A stretch of 64,000 bases of DNA from Maribellus comscasis (GCF_009762775.1 NZ_CP046401.1:1116001-1180000); one strand, 5' to 3'; counted from the first letter of the stretch, positions 43,439-55,605 are shown. Program-made: numbers and translations. Notes: a model not told the origin generated them from the letters alone.

Positions 43439-46400
43439 ATGAAAACAATACCAATTCTAATTCTATTACCTTTACTGCTTTTTACTCAACAACAGCTGTT
43501 TGCACAGCAAACCGAGTACTTTACGGATATTCAAAAAGACATTGAACTTGGAAAAGAGTTATTTGAGCAGGAAAAGTACAACGCTGTTTTCCACCAATTT
43601 GAAAAAATACAAAAAAAAGTAGAAGAGAAATCGGAACTCTATTCTGAAGCGGAGTTTTACAAATCGGTAGCAGCACTTCGTGCCGGGCATTCTGCAGGAG
43701 GGAAAATGGTTGATAACTTTATTGAAGAACACCCGGAGAGTCCGTATATCAACCGGGCCTGGCTCAACCTGGGCGACTACCAGTTTGGAAAACGCCAATA
43801 TTTAGTCGCCCTGAGAAGTTTCTCAAATGTTGACAGGTCTGATATCACACAGGAAGAACAAATCAAGCTTCATTATCAAACGGGATATTCTCATTTAATG
43901 ACCGATAACCTTGAACAGGCTGCATCAGAATTTTACCAGATAAAAGATGCCAATAATTTTTACAGCAAACCGGCCTCCTACTACTGGGCTCATATTATGT
44001 ACCTTGATGAAAATTACGAAGCAGCATTGCAGGGTTTTTCCAAACTCGACGGAGATCCGACCTACTCGCAAGTCATTCCTCTGTATGTGAGCCATATATA
44101 TTACAAACAGGAAAAATACGACGAGGTAATTAATTATACCAGTTCGATTATTGATGATGTTGCGGAGGAACACAAAACAGAATTATCAAAAATTCTGGGG
44201 GACTCTTATTTTCATTTAAATCAATATGCTGAAGCTATCCCCTATCTGGAAACCTATTACAATTCCCCGGGGCCAAAAACCCGCGAAGACGGCTACATTT
44301 TAGGTTTCTGCTATTATCATGCAGGCAATTACGACAAGGCGGCTCCGCTTCTTGAAAAAGCATCAAAGGGAAACGATGAAATGGCACAGAACGCCTATTA
44401 TCACCTGGCCGATTCCTACATCCAACTGGATGAAAAAGAAAAGGCGCGTGTTGCTTTTGGTGCTGCTTCGGAATTGGATTTTAACGACCGGATTAAAGAA
44501 GACGCCTTATTTAGTTATGCAAAACTAACCTACGAATTATCCTACTCTCCTTTTAATGAAACCATAAAAGCTTTTGACAAATACATCAGTTTATATCCGA
44601 ATTCAGAACGAAACGCGGAAGCTTATCGCTATTTGGTTGAAGTATTTATGGTAACACGGAATTACAGTGATGCAATCAATTCCATTGAAAAAATTCAAAA
44701 TAAAACACCTGCTGTTTTGCGGGCCTATCAAAGAGTCACATTTTACCGCGGGCTTGAATTGTTTAACAATCTGGCCTACAACCAAGCGATCGATTATTTT
44801 GATATTTCTCTTCAAAACGGAAGTTATGACCGTGAATTAAATGCCCGGGCATTATTCTGGAAAGCTGAAGCACTGTATCGGGTGGGTGATTACAACAATT
44901 CAATTTCCGCCTACAACCAGTTTTTGCGAACAGCGGGGTCTTATTCACTCCCGGAGTTTCAAAATGCCGAGTACAACCAGGCTTACGCTTATTTTAAACT
45001 GGAAGATTACGAAGCGGCAGCGTCACATTTCAGAAAATACATTAATGCGATGAAGGGGCAGCGAACTGCCAAACTGGCTGACGCATTAAACCGCGTTGGC
45101 GATTACTATTATTTGAATACCAATTATTCAACAGCTCTGCAATATTACCAGCAATCATACAATATGAAAATCTATGAGCCCGACTATGCTCTTTTTCAAA
45201 TTGCTTTCTGCCAGGGGCTCGGCCGAAATCAGCAACAAAAAATTAGTAACCTGGAACGTTTGCTGGCCGATTATCCCGAATCAGAATATCAGGACGACGC
45301 CCTATATGAACTCGGACGCGCGCACGAGCGGCTCGGGCATGGCTATGATGCACAACAACAGTACCAGCAAATTATTGCCAACTACTCGCAGGGAAGTTAT
45401 TACAGAAAAGCCCAACTCCAGCTGGGTTTAATCAATTACAACAACGGAGACTACGCTCAGGCGCTTACCCATTATAAGGAAGTAGCTGAAAAATTTCCCG
45501 GAACAGAAGAAGCTCAAGCAGCTTTATCGGGAATCAGAAATTGTTATGTGGAGCTCAATAATGTAGATGAATATTTTTCTTACGCACAGCGTTTGGGAAG
45601 CGGCGCCAGTGTAACAACCTCCGAACAGGATGAACTGAGTTACCAGGCAGCTGAAAGAGCATATATGGCCGGAGACTCCGGCTCTTCAACACAGTTGCAG
45701 CGTTACCTGCAACAATTTCCAAACGGAAAATATACACTCAACGCTCATTTTTACCTGGCGGAATCGTTATATAAAGAAGGAAAATATTCAGAAGCAAATG
45801 AACACTATACAACCGTAGCCATGCAACCCTCCAACATATTCAGTGAACAAGCGCTTTCGCGGGCTTCAGAGCTTACCTATAACGCCCAGGATTACGAACA
45901 GGCACTGGAAATGTTCAACCGTCTTGAAAATGCGGCGAACAGCAAATGGAATGTATTAAAAGCATATACCGGACAAATGCGTTGTCACTTCCGAAGCAAC
46001 CGCTTACCTGAAGCAATAACTGCTGCGGCAAAAGTTAAAAAATCGGATATCGCAAATGAGGCTTTAATCCGGGAGGCAAACTACATAACAGGAAAAGCAT
46101 ATTACGAGCAGGATAATTTAAGCCTGGCGCTGCCCGAACTCCGAAAAGTATCGCTGGATACAAAACTGGAAGAAGGAGCTGAAGCAAAATATCTGGTTGC
46201 AGAAATTTATTTTCATCAAAACAATAAGGTCGAAGCTGAAAATCAAATCGACGACTTTATTTCAAAAGGAACTCCCTACTTATTCTGGCTTGGAAAAGCT
46301 TTCCTTTTGCTATCTGATATCTACATGGACAACAACCAGGAATTTGACGCAAAACACACATTGCGAAGCCTGATTGAAAACTACAACAACGATACAGATG

Positions 46401-46522
46401 GAATAAAAGATGAAGCTTCCAGAAAACTGGCAACCATAGAGGCCAGTGAAAAACGCGAACAACAGGAAGCCATCGATAATTCTCTACAACTGGAATTAAA
46501 CAAAAAAGAAAACGAAAACTAA
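43439..46522 (+). CDS. Large secreted tetratricopeptide-repeat protein
   Basis: A 1027-residue periplasmic protein: a signal peptide (about 1-23, ending LFAQ), then more than twenty TPR-like helix pairs over almost the whole length (for example YDEVINYTSSII, YAEAIPYLETYY, YSTALQYYQQSY, YAQALTHYKEVAEKFPG). There is no catalytic motif. TPR solenoids serve as scaffolds. It lies 11 bases before an outer-membrane barrel gene on the same strand, so the pair probably forms an envelope complex (inference). The C-terminus is a Glu/Lys-rich coil. Confidence 0.88.
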   Translation: MKTIPILILLPLLLFTQQQLFAQQTEYFTDIQKDIELGKELFEQEKYNAVFHQFEKIQKKVEEKSELYSEAEFYKSVAALRAGHSAGGKMVDNFIEEHPESPYINRAWLNLGDYQFGKRQYLVALRSFSNVDRSDITQEEQIKLHYQTGYSHLMTDNLEQAASEFYQIKDANNFYSKPASYYWAHIMYLDENYEAALQGFSKLDGDPTYSQVIPLYVSHIYYKQEKYDEVINYTSSIIDDVAEEHKTELSKILGDSYFHLNQYAEAIPYLETYYNSPGPKTREDGYILGFCYYHAGNYDKAAPLLEKASKGNDEMAQNAYYHLADSYIQLDEKEKARVAFGAASELDFNDRIKEDALFSYAKLTYELSYSPFNETIKAFDKYISLYPNSERNAEAYRYLVEVFMVTRNYSDAINSIEKIQNKTPAVLRAYQRVTFYRGLELFNNLAYNQAIDYFDISLQNGSYDRELNARALFWKAEALYRVGDYNNSISAYNQFLRTAGSYSLPEFQNAEYNQAYAYFKLEDYEAAASHFRKYINAMKGQRTAKLADALNRVGDYYYLNTNYSTALQYYQQSYNMKIYEPDYALFQIAFCQGLGRNQQQKISNLERLLADYPESEYQDDALYELGRAHERLGHGYDAQQQYQQIIANYSQGSYYRKAQLQLGLINYNNGDYAQALTHYKEVAEKFPGTEEAQAALSGIRNCYVELNNVDEYFSYAQRLGSGASVTTSEQDELSYQAAERAYMAGDSGSSTQLQRYLQQFPNGKYTLNAHFYLAESLYKEGKYSEANEHYTTVAMQPSNIFSEQALSRASELTYNAQDYEQALEMFNRLENAANSKWNVLKAYTGQMRCHFRSNRLPEAITAAAKVKKSDIANEALIREANYITGKAYYEQDNLSLALPELRKVSLDTKLEEGAEAKYLVAEIYFHQNNKVEAENQIDDFISKGTPYLFWLGKAFLLLSDIYMDNNQEFDAKHTLRSLIENYNNDTDGIKDEASRKLATIEASEKREQQEAIDNSLQLELNKKENEN

Positions 46523-46533
46523 AAGCAGAAAAA

Positions 46534-48336
46534 ATGAGAAGCGAGAATATAAAATACATCCTTTCAATTTTGTTGATTTTTGCCGTTACTGTTGCCCGTG
46601 CGCAGCGTGACACGACATTAACCCAGGAGGTGGAAGTTGTAAAAGCCTACAACCCTACAATTTCGGATGCCAACAAAATTAATGACATGCCCAAAATTGA
46701 GGAGGAAGAACATCAGAAACCAACATTTAATTACAGTATTTTCAGCCAACCCATCTATAACGCCTTCTCGGTAAACGAGTTGAAAGCAGCCACAGTTTCG
46801 ATGCCACCGGAAGAAAATACCGGTTTTGGCCTGGTACGTGCCGGTCTGGGAAATTATAACAAACCCTATGGCGAAGTCTTTTTTAACAGTCAAAACACAA
46901 AAAACACCATTTTCGGGTTACACGGAAAACACTTGTCATCGCATGGAAAATTAAAACTGGAAGGTGGCGACAAAGTAAAAGCTCCATTTTCGGAGAATGA
47001 AGCTGAAATGTTTATAAAACACCTGTTCAGAAGTTCCATTTTGTCCGTAAATCTCGATTTTACGCACAATGGCTTTAATTACTACGGTTATCCGGTTGAT
47101 TCCATCCCGGCTGTTCTTAAGGAGGAAGATCAGCAAATAAACTATTTGGGGCAACGACAAACCTTTAGCAAAGGAGGAATAAACATCAACCTTCAAAGCG
47201 AAAACAACAACCGGAAAGATTTTACTTTTGATTTCAATTTTCTTTATGACTATTTTGGTACCAAAACCGACCAGCGGGAACATTTTGGCGAATTCAGCGC
47301 CGACATAAATAAACCGTTGAATACCGGCTCTGCAATACTAAATGCCGGAATTACTTTTGTAAAAGCGGATAACGTCTTTAACCGACACCTCGATACAATG
47401 GCAACAAGCCAGCAGATGTGGTTTACAGTAAAGCCAGCTTATTATTTAGGTGGCGACATGGCAAATATCAGGATTGGATTTAACTCCTGGATTGTTCAGG
47501 ACAACAATGCAGATTTGGTGGCTAAAATCGCACCCAATGTCCGGCTAAATTTTGCACCGGTAAAAGAAATCATCAATATTTTTGCCGGTGTTGACGGAAA
47601 CTATGTAAATAACCACTACTCAAAGATTGCTTATGAAAATCCGTTTGTTGATCCGGAACATGATGTAGTAAACAGTTTTGAAAAATTACATTTTTACGGC
47701 GGTTTCGACGGGAAATTTGCAACCAAAACCAACTTCAAACTTTCCGTGGACTACTCCATGATAAACGAGCAGCCGCTTTATTATCTGTTTGAATATGTTT
47801 ATCCAACCACGGGGCCCCTCCCGAGTCCTTCAGTAGTCGATAATGATTTTGATATCTTATATGACGATTTAGACTTACTTAAATTTAATGCTGAAATATT
47901 TCATACTGCTTCAGAGAAACTTGATCTTTTACTTACCGGAAACTACTATGTATACAAAATGAACGAACAGGAAGAAGCCTGGAATCTCCCCGACTGGGAT
48001 GCTAAACTTTCGCTGGGATACAAAATCTCCGATCAGTTAAGTGTTTCATCCGATATTTATGCAATAGGCTCAAGAACGGCCTTAATAGCAGAATCCACAG
48101 GCTTTGATCCACGACCAGCCCCTTTTATTGAATTGACAGAATCGCCAACAGTAACATTAAAATCATACAACCTGAACACCGTGATTGATATGAATTTTAA
48201 CGCCAGTTACAAAATAACCCAAAACTTTTCACTGTTTGGCCAGCTTAATAATTTTGGTTTTCAGAAGTATGAAAGGTGGTTCGGTTACCCTGTACAAAGT
48301 TTTAATTTTCTGGCTGGTTTAAGCTACGCATTTTAA
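46534..48336 (+). CDS. Outer-membrane beta-barrel protein (TonB-receptor-like)
   Basis: A 600-residue protein with a signal peptide (about 1-23, ending ARAQ), a short periplasmic segment starting with LTQEVEVVKAYNPTISDA, and a long run of alternating amphipathic strands ending in an aromatic residue (LAGLSYAF), the usual mark of an outer-membrane barrel. It is shorter than true TonB-dependent receptors and has no clear plug domain. It is co-transcribed with the TPR protein and followed by a terminator. Confidence 0.8.
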   Translation: MRSENIKYILSILLIFAVTVARAQRDTTLTQEVEVVKAYNPTISDANKINDMPKIEEEEHQKPTFNYSIFSQPIYNAFSVNELKAATVSMPPEENTGFGLVRAGLGNYNKPYGEVFFNSQNTKNTIFGLHGKHLSSHGKLKLEGGDKVKAPFSENEAEMFIKHLFRSSILSVNLDFTHNGFNYYGYPVDSIPAVLKEEDQQINYLGQRQTFSKGGININLQSENNNRKDFTFDFNFLYDYFGTKTDQREHFGEFSADINKPLNTGSAILNAGITFVKADNVFNRHLDTMATSQQMWFTVKPAYYLGGDMANIRIGFNSWIVQDNNADLVAKIAPNVRLNFAPVKEIINIFAGVDGNYVNNHYSKIAYENPFVDPEHDVVNSFEKLHFYGGFDGKFATKTNFKLSVDYSMINEQPLYYLFEYVYPTTGPLPSPSVVDNDFDILYDDLDLLKFNAEIFHTASEKLDLLLTGNYYVYKMNEQEEAWNLPDWDAKLSLGYKISDQLSVSSDIYAIGSRTALIAESTGFDPRPAPFIELTESPTVTLKSYNLNTVIDMNFNASYKITQNFSLFGQLNNFGFQKYERWFGYPVQSFNFLAGLSYAF

Positions 48337-48358
48337 AATATAGAAAACGACCATAATG

Positions 48359-48385
48359 AAGGAGGGGTATTTTACCTCCTTTTTT
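48359..48385 (+). terminator. Intrinsic terminator after the TPR/barrel operon
   Basis: AAGGAGG (48359-48365) pairs with CCTCCTT (48375-48381), followed by T. Confidence 0.85.
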
Positions 48386-48455
48386 AGTTTAAAACACCCT
48401 GTTTTACTTACTCATTTTCAAGTTCATAAATTGTTAAAAAAAACGCTTAACAAAT

Positions 48456-48497
48456 GCCTTGAAATCAAGGCTTCTTCGTTAATTTTTGCTATATTTG
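48456..48497 (+). promoter_or_regulatory. gyrB promoter with palindrome
   Basis: TATATTTG (48490-48497) matches the -7 consensus exactly. A perfect palindrome, GCCTTGA-AA-TCAAGGC (48456-48471), lies just upstream where the -33 contacts fall. It could be an operator site or a structure sensitive to supercoiling. Confidence 0.55.
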
Positions 48498-48605
48498 GCC
48501 GATGATTTTACGATGATTGAAAAATCAAAATAAAAAATTGATAATCAACTAGTTTCCTATCGAAAGTAAACTATACTTTTTGACATGGAAACTATTTTAT
48601 TTTAA

Positions 48606-50612
<2,007 letters not shown>

Positions 50613-50640
50613 GGCAATCGTTAACCCAAGTTGAAACACT

Positions 50641-51228
50641 ATGAATATTTGCGTATTTTCTTCATCCAGCAACGCTATTTCTGACGTTTATTTCCAGGAA
50701 GCGGAAAAATTGGGAAAGCTCATCGGAGAAGGCGGACACACCTTAATAAACGGGGGAGCCAATGTAGGTTTGATGGAAGCTACAACAATAGCTGCCAAAA
50801 AAGCAGGAGCAAAAACAGTGGGGATTATCCCGGAACGTTTAAATGGTTATTCGCTTACTTCAGATAACGCTCACGAAGTAATTGTAACAGCTGACATGCA
50901 GGAGCGAAAGGCAAAAATGCGTGAAATATCTGACGCCTTTGTAGCAATGCCGGGAGGCTTTGGAACTTTAGAAGAAATATTGGAAGTTATAACCTTACGA
51001 CAGTTGTCGTATCATACAAAACCTATTGTTTTTTTAAATACAAACAATTTTTACAAATATCTGATCAAACAATTTGAGACATCATACTCAGAAATGTTTG
51101 CCAGAGAAATCAACAGAAAATCGTTCTATGTTGCAAAAACGGCAGAAGAAGTGATAGATTATTTGATTAACTATATTCCGGTTGAACTGGATAGAAAATG
51201 GTTTGTTGTACCTAAAAAGGAAGTTTAA
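50641..51228 (+). CDS. LOG-family nucleoside 5'-monophosphate phosphoribohydrolase
   Basis: A 195-residue LOG-family protein (TIGR00730), a Rossmann-like enzyme that hydrolyses the N-glycosidic bond of purine or cytokinin riboside monophosphates. Motifs are GGANVGLMEA, MQERKAKM (substrate-binding Arg) and the family signature PGGFGTLEE. It starts 28 bases after gyrB and may be read with it. Confidence 0.92.
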   Translation: MNICVFSSSSNAISDVYFQEAEKLGKLIGEGGHTLINGGANVGLMEATTIAAKKAGAKTVGIIPERLNGYSLTSDNAHEVIVTADMQERKAKMREISDAFVAMPGGFGTLEEILEVITLRQLSYHTKPIVFLNTNNFYKYLIKQFETSYSEMFAREINRKSFYVAKTAEEVIDYLINYIPVELDRKWFVVPKKEV

Positions 51229-51348
51229 TAACTGACAAAATTACATGGTGCAGATGTTTTGATTTTATCTTTTTAACAAAAATTCGCCTGTGTTGTTAAA
51301 TAATGCAAAATGATATGGTTCTTATTATACCTATTCAAACAACGGCAA

Positions 51349-51356
51349 TATATTTG
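51349..51356 (+). promoter_or_regulatory. Putative HtrA protease -7 box
   Basis: TATATTTG matches TAnnTTTG exactly, 60 bases before the HtrA start codon. The -33 element is not clear. Confidence 0.45.
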
Positions 51357-51416
51357 CGTTTTATCCAAATGCAAATAATTAAAGAATTAAGTAAGAACTA
51401 ATAATTGTTTTTAGCT

Positions 51417-52856
51417 ATGAAAAAATTAAGTAGATATTCAGTTACACTATTATTGGTAGTTGCAGGAGCTTTCATCGCCGTTTGGACTTACAGCAAATTC
51501 TTCGACAAACAGGAAGTAGTAACAATAAAAGAGGAACAACCATTAAAATATGCGGCTCTTCCTGGTGAAAGCGGCGCAGTATTACCAGATTTAACGTATG
51601 CTGCTGAGAATTCAATACATTCAGTGGTGCATATTGCCACACAATCGGTTCGAGGCGGAGGCTGGTCGAGTGGAAATCCGTTTCTGGATGACTTTTTTGG
51701 GTTAAGAAGAAATCAACAACCACAAATAGCCCGGGGATTTGGGTCAGGTGTTATCCTGTCCGAAGATGGTTTTATTGTAACCAACAACCATGTAATTGAG
51801 GAAGCACAGAAAATTAAAGTGATTTTAAACGACAAAAGAGAGTTTGATGCCCGTTTGGTAGGCACAGACCCTTCCACCGATATTGCACTTTTAAAAGTAG
51901 ATGCCGATGACTTACCATACTTAACTTATGGTGAATCCGATGATCTAAGACTGGGGGAATGGGTTTTGGCAGTTGGCAACCCGTTTAATCTTACCTCAAC
52001 AGTTACAGCAGGTATTGTTAGCGCACGCGCCCGAAATCTTGGAATCAATACCGATCAAATGGCAATAGAATCATTCATTCAGACCGATGCTGCAGTGAAC
52101 CCGGGCAACAGCGGTGGTGCACTCGTTAATCAGCAAGGCAAACTGGTAGGAATAAATACTGCCATTGCTTCAAGAACGGGTTCATATTCAGGTTACTCAT
52201 TTGCAGTTCCTGTTTCAATTGTTAAAAAAGTGGTCGCTGACCTGAAAGAATTTGGTGAAGTTCAACGGGCGCTGCTTGGAGTTAACATTGGAGATGTGAA
52301 TGCCGAAATAGCAGAGGAATTAAACCTTGACAATGTTGACGGAGTCTATGTTGCAGGTGTTACAGAAAATGGTGCTGCCAGAGAAGCGGGGATAAAAGAA
52401 GAAGATGTAATCGTAAGTGTCCAGGGCGATAAAGTTAGGTCATCTGCGGAGTTACAGGAAAAGATAAGTCAGTTCCGTCCGGGTGATGATGTAAAAATTG
52501 TTGTACTTCGGGACGGAGAAAGGAAACAATTTACCGTAACACTACGTAATAAACACGGTGACACACAAATTGTAAGAGACAGATCATCATATTTGGGCGC
52601 TGACTTTGAAGAAGTTAGCAACAATGAGAAAAATAATTTGGATATCAAATACGGTATCAAAATCAAAAATCTCAACAAAGGAAAATTACGAGATGCTGGC
52701 CTCAAAGAAGGATTTATTATCACAAACGTGAACAAAAAGCCCATTTATGAGGTCAATGATTTAAAAAGAGAGATTGGAAATGCGAGAGGAGGAATTTTAG
52801 TTGAAGGTATTTATCCAAACGGAGAATTAGCATATTTCGTTTTTGGAACGGATTAA
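51417..52856 (+). CDS. DegP/HtrA-type periplasmic serine protease
   Basis: A 479-residue Do-family protease that degrades or refolds damaged envelope proteins. An N-terminal membrane or signal segment (about 8-27) is followed by the trypsin-like domain with His125 in VTNNHVIEEA, Asp155 in STDIALLKV and Ser232 in NPGNSGGALV. Two PDZ domains follow (about 285-375 and 400-475). The ATG at 51417 is used; the frame is open to a TTG at 51405, but that adds only four residues. It lies just upstream of rpoD. Confidence 0.94.
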   Translation: MKKLSRYSVTLLLVVAGAFIAVWTYSKFFDKQEVVTIKEEQPLKYAALPGESGAVLPDLTYAAENSIHSVVHIATQSVRGGGWSSGNPFLDDFFGLRRNQQPQIARGFGSGVILSEDGFIVTNNHVIEEAQKIKVILNDKREFDARLVGTDPSTDIALLKVDADDLPYLTYGESDDLRLGEWVLAVGNPFNLTSTVTAGIVSARARNLGINTDQMAIESFIQTDAAVNPGNSGGALVNQQGKLVGINTAIASRTGSYSGYSFAVPVSIVKKVVADLKEFGEVQRALLGVNIGDVNAEIAEELNLDNVDGVYVAGVTENGAAREAGIKEEDVIVSVQGDKVRSSAELQEKISQFRPGDDVKIVVLRDGERKQFTVTLRNKHGDTQIVRDRSSYLGADFEEVSNNEKNNLDIKYGIKIKNLNKGKLRDAGLKEGFIITNVNKKPIYEVNDLKREIGNARGGILVEGIYPNGELAYFVFGTD

Positions 52857-52918
52857 AAAAACTTCCGGAACTATCTTTAACTATTTATTATCAAATTTTT
52901 CTTTGATAAGTTTTCTCC

Positions 52919-52949
52919 TTGATCATTAAATTATAATGTTCTATATTTG
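52919..52949 (+). promoter_or_regulatory. rpoD promoter
   Basis: TATATTTG (52942-52949) is an exact -7 box, with TTG (52919-52921) 20 bases upstream. An unusually good Shine-Dalgarno for this phylum, AAGGAG, lies 5 bases before the ATG at 52971. Confidence 0.6.
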
Positions 52950-52970
52950 CACGTTTTTTAAGGAGAGTTT

Positions 52971-53831
52971 ATGAGACAGCTAAAGATCACAAAGTCAATT
53001 ACTAATCGGGAGAGTGCCTCTTTAGACAAGTATCTTCAGGAGATAGGAAAAGAAGAGCTTATTACTGTAGAAGAAGAAGTCGAATTAGCACAAAGGATTA
53101 AAAAAGGAGATCAGGCTGCTTTAGAAAAATTGACCAGAGCCAATTTACGATTCGTAGTATCGGTTGCCAAGCAATACCAAAACCAAGGTTTAAGCTTGCC
53201 CGACTTAATTAATGAAGGTAATCTGGGATTAATCAAAGCAGCAGAAAAATTCGATGAAACCCGCGGTTTTAAGTTTATTTCCTATGCAGTATGGTGGATA
53301 CGTCAGTCCATTCTTCAAGCGCTTGCTGAACAGTCGAGAATTGTTCGTTTACCATTGAACCAGGTAGGTTCGTTAAATAAGATTAACAAAGCATTCTCAA
53401 AATTTGAGCAAGAACACGAACGCAAGCCTTCACCTGAGGAATTAGCTGATTCACTTGAACTCCCTGCCGATAAAGTAGCAGATACATTAAGAGTTTCCGG
53501 AAGACATGTTTCTGTGGATGCTCCTTTTGTGGACGGAGAAGACAACAGTCTGCTTGACGTGCTGGTGAACAACGACTCACCAAACGCCGATAAAAGCCTG
53601 ATTATGGAATCGCTTGCAAGAGAGATTCACCGTGCTTTAGCTACATTAACCGAAAGGGAAAGTGACATTATCCGATTATTCTTTGGCATCGGTTGCCAGG
53701 AAATGACTTTGGAAGAAATTGGGGAACGATTTGGCCTGACTCGTGAAAGAGTTCGTCAAATCAAAGAAAAAGCGATCAGGCGGTTACGCCATACATCGCG
53801 AAGCAAATTATTGAAATCATATCTTGGTTAA
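52971..53831 (+). CDS. rpoD: RNA polymerase primary sigma factor
   Basis: A 286-residue group 1 sigma-70 factor of the short Bacteroidota type, with no long region 1.1. It has region 1.2 ([16 protein letters not shown]), region 2 with [28 protein letters not shown] and the -10-contacting [15 protein letters not shown], region 3, and region 4 with [23 protein letters not shown]. Its holoenzyme is expected to read the TAnnTTTG boxes found throughout the window. It has its own promoter, a strong ribosome-binding site and a terminator. Confidence 0.97.
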   Translation: MRQLKITKSITNRESASLDKYLQEIGKEELITVEEEVELAQRIKKGDQAALEKLTRANLRFVVSVAKQYQNQGLSLPDLINEGNLGLIKAAEKFDETRGFKFISYAVWWIRQSILQALAEQSRIVRLPLNQVGSLNKINKAFSKFEQEHERKPSPEELADSLELPADKVADTLRVSGRHVSVDAPFVDGEDNSLLDVLVNNDSPNADKSLIMESLAREIHRALATLTERESDIIRLFFGIGCQEMTLEEIGERFGLTRERVRQIKEKAIRRLRHTSRSKLLKSYLG

Positions 53832-53838
53832 GATATTT

Positions 53839-53868
53839 AAAGGTTGCTGTTGAGCAACCTTTTTTTTT
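53839..53868 (+). terminator. Intrinsic terminator after rpoD
   Basis: AAAGGTTGC (53839-53847) pairs with GCAACCTTT (53854-53862), followed by a T run that ends just before the stop of the converging rlmD. Confidence 0.9.
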
Positions 53869-53873
53869 ATCAA

Positions 53874-55295
53874 TTATTTCAACCCCATCAAAACAACGTT
53901 TTCCACATGATGTGTATGCGGAAACATGTCAACCGGCTGCACCTTTTGAATTTTATAATAGTCTGAAATCATCGCCAGATCGCGCGCCTGAGTCGCCGGA
54001 TTACAACTAACATAAACAATTCTTTCCGGTCTGATATTTAAAATGGTATGTACCACGTCGGCATGCATGCCCGCTCTTGGCGGATCCGTAATAATCACAT
54101 CAGGCTTCCCATGCTCTGACACAAAACCACCATTCAATACCATTTTCATATCGCCTGCAAAAAACGAAGTATTATTAATACCATTGATTTCTGAATTTAC
54201 TTTTGCATCTTCAATAGCCTCCGGAACATATTCTATCCCAATCACTCTTTTTGCATTTGCAGCCAAAAAATTTGCAATAGTTCCGGTCCCGGTATATAAA
54301 TCATAAACTGTTTCAGCTCCGGTAAGCTGTGCAAAATCGCGCGCAACTTTATACAATTCATACGCCTGCTTTGAATTGGTCTGATAGAAACTCTTCGGTC
54401 CAATTTTAAATTTAAGTCCTTCCATCTCCTCCCAAATGTAATCGCGACCGTCAAAAATTTCTATTTCCTGGTCTGTTATTGTATCATTCCCTTTCTGATT
54501 AATTACATACATAAGCGAAGTTATTCCAGGAAACTGCTTTTTCACAGCCTCAAGCAGCTTCTCTCTCTTATCCACATCTTCGTGAAAAAAAGATACTATC
54601 AGCATCACTTCTCCAGTACTACTTGTACGAACAATCATCGTTCTCAAAAATCCCTCCTGTTCTTTTATATCAAAAAAATCTAAAGAATTGGAAATCGCGT
54701 AATTGTATATAAAGTTTCTTATTTTATTTGACGGTTCAGGCTGTAACCAGCATTTTTTTATATTTATTACCTTATCAAACAAGCCCGGAACATGAAAACC
54801 GAGTGCATCCAGATTTCCGACTTCTTTTTCAGAATTAATTTCATCGTTCGAAAGCCATCTTTTATTGGAAAAAGTAAACTCCAGCTTGTTCCGATAAAAA
54901 GTATCAGTTGCAGATCCCTGAATTGGTGAAACACCGGGTAAGTCAAGCCTTCCGATTCGTCTAAGCTGATCCCTGACCTGGTTTTCCTTGTAGAACAGTT
55001 GTTTCTTATAGGGTAAGAACTGCCATTTACATCCTCCACAAGTACCAAAATGTTCGCAAAAAGCATCCACTCTGTCTTTTGAATATTCATGAACCTTTGT
55101 TACAAAAGCTTCCTCGTATCTCTTCCGTTTTTTGGTAACCTGCAAATCAACAACATCTCCGGGAACAACCAAGCGTGTGAAAACCACTTTATCCCCAACT
55201 CTCGCAAGAGCTTTACCTTCAGATCCGATATCTTCTATTTTAACCTTTTCATATAAAGGCTTCTTTCTTTTTCTTCCCACTTTCTTTTTTGGCAA
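53874..55295 (-). CDS. rlmD: 23S rRNA (uracil-C5)-methyltransferase RlmD/RumA
   Basis: A 473-residue SAM-dependent methyltransferase for a uridine of 23S rRNA. An N-terminal TRAM RNA-binding domain (about 14-70) is followed by an iron-sulfur ligand set (Cys80, Cys86, Cys89 and a later Cys in KKCWLQP). The SAM-binding motif is VYDLYTGTGTIANFL, followed by the DPPRAGMH motif and the catalytic Cys431 in VYVSCNPATQ. Which uridine is modified (1939 or 747) cannot be decided from sequence alone. It converges with rpoD. Confidence 0.93.
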   Translation of the reverse strand: MPKKKVGRKRKKPLYEKVKIEDIGSEGKALARVGDKVVFTRLVVPGDVVDLQVTKKRKRYEEAFVTKVHEYSKDRVDAFCEHFGTCGGCKWQFLPYKKQLFYKENQVRDQLRRIGRLDLPGVSPIQGSATDTFYRNKLEFTFSNKRWLSNDEINSEKEVGNLDALGFHVPGLFDKVINIKKCWLQPEPSNKIRNFIYNYAISNSLDFFDIKEQEGFLRTMIVRTSSTGEVMLIVSFFHEDVDKREKLLEAVKKQFPGITSLMYVINQKGNDTITDQEIEIFDGRDYIWEEMEGLKFKIGPKSFYQTNSKQAYELYKVARDFAQLTGAETVYDLYTGTGTIANFLAANAKRVIGIEYVPEAIEDAKVNSEINGINNTSFFAGDMKMVLNGGFVSEHGKPDVIITDPPRAGMHADVVHTILNIRPERIVYVSCNPATQARDLAMISDYYKIQKVQPVDMFPHTHHVENVVLMGLK

Positions 55296-55423
55296 ATATA
55301 AACTCTTTACCTAAATTTCTTTTGAAATTATTCCCAATTTGATTCCCATATGAAAAATGACCTTCCCAAAATGAGAAAACCACCCGACTTACTGTCTTTT
55401 ACACATTTTTTAATTATGATTGA
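55296..55423. other. Intergenic stretch between rlmD and the ABC-F promoter
   Basis: The first part of the roughly 400-base gap between the divergent rlmD and ABC-F genes; I see nothing specific in it. The rest of the gap is taken up by the promoter, structured leader, terminator and second -7 box listed separately. Confidence 0.4.
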
Positions 55424-55456
55424 TTTGTTCGTATGAAAGTTTTTTACTTATCTTTG
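55424..55456 (+). promoter_or_regulatory. Consensus promoter P1 of the ABC-F leader
   Basis: TTTG (55424-55427), a 21-base spacer and TATCTTTG (55449-55456) form the best Bacteroidota-type promoter in the window. Transcription should start near 55461, about 235 bases before the ABC-F start codon. Confidence 0.7.
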
Positions 55457-55524
55457 AACTGATTTAATGGTTGGTTTTATTTTCAATAAATAAAACTTTA
55501 TAGGGGAAAGCGACTTCTGTATTT

Positions 55525-55554
55525 ATGATTGGTTTTGTGTTTAGGGGTTTGTAA
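55525..55554 (+). CDS. Possible leader peptide MIGFVFRGL
   Basis: A 9-codon frame with ATG and TAA, located in the apical part of hairpin 2. Its AGG GGT codons include AGGGG, which can alternatively pair with the CCCCT of the outer stem or with ACCC of the terminator stem. A ribosome stalled here would change the folding. The only support is position and context; such a short frame can occur by chance. Confidence 0.35.
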   Translation: MIGFVFRGL

Positions 55555-55605
55555 ATCATCAATCATCTTCAAAAAGCGTCCATAGTGCTTTCCCCTTCCT
55601 TCTTT

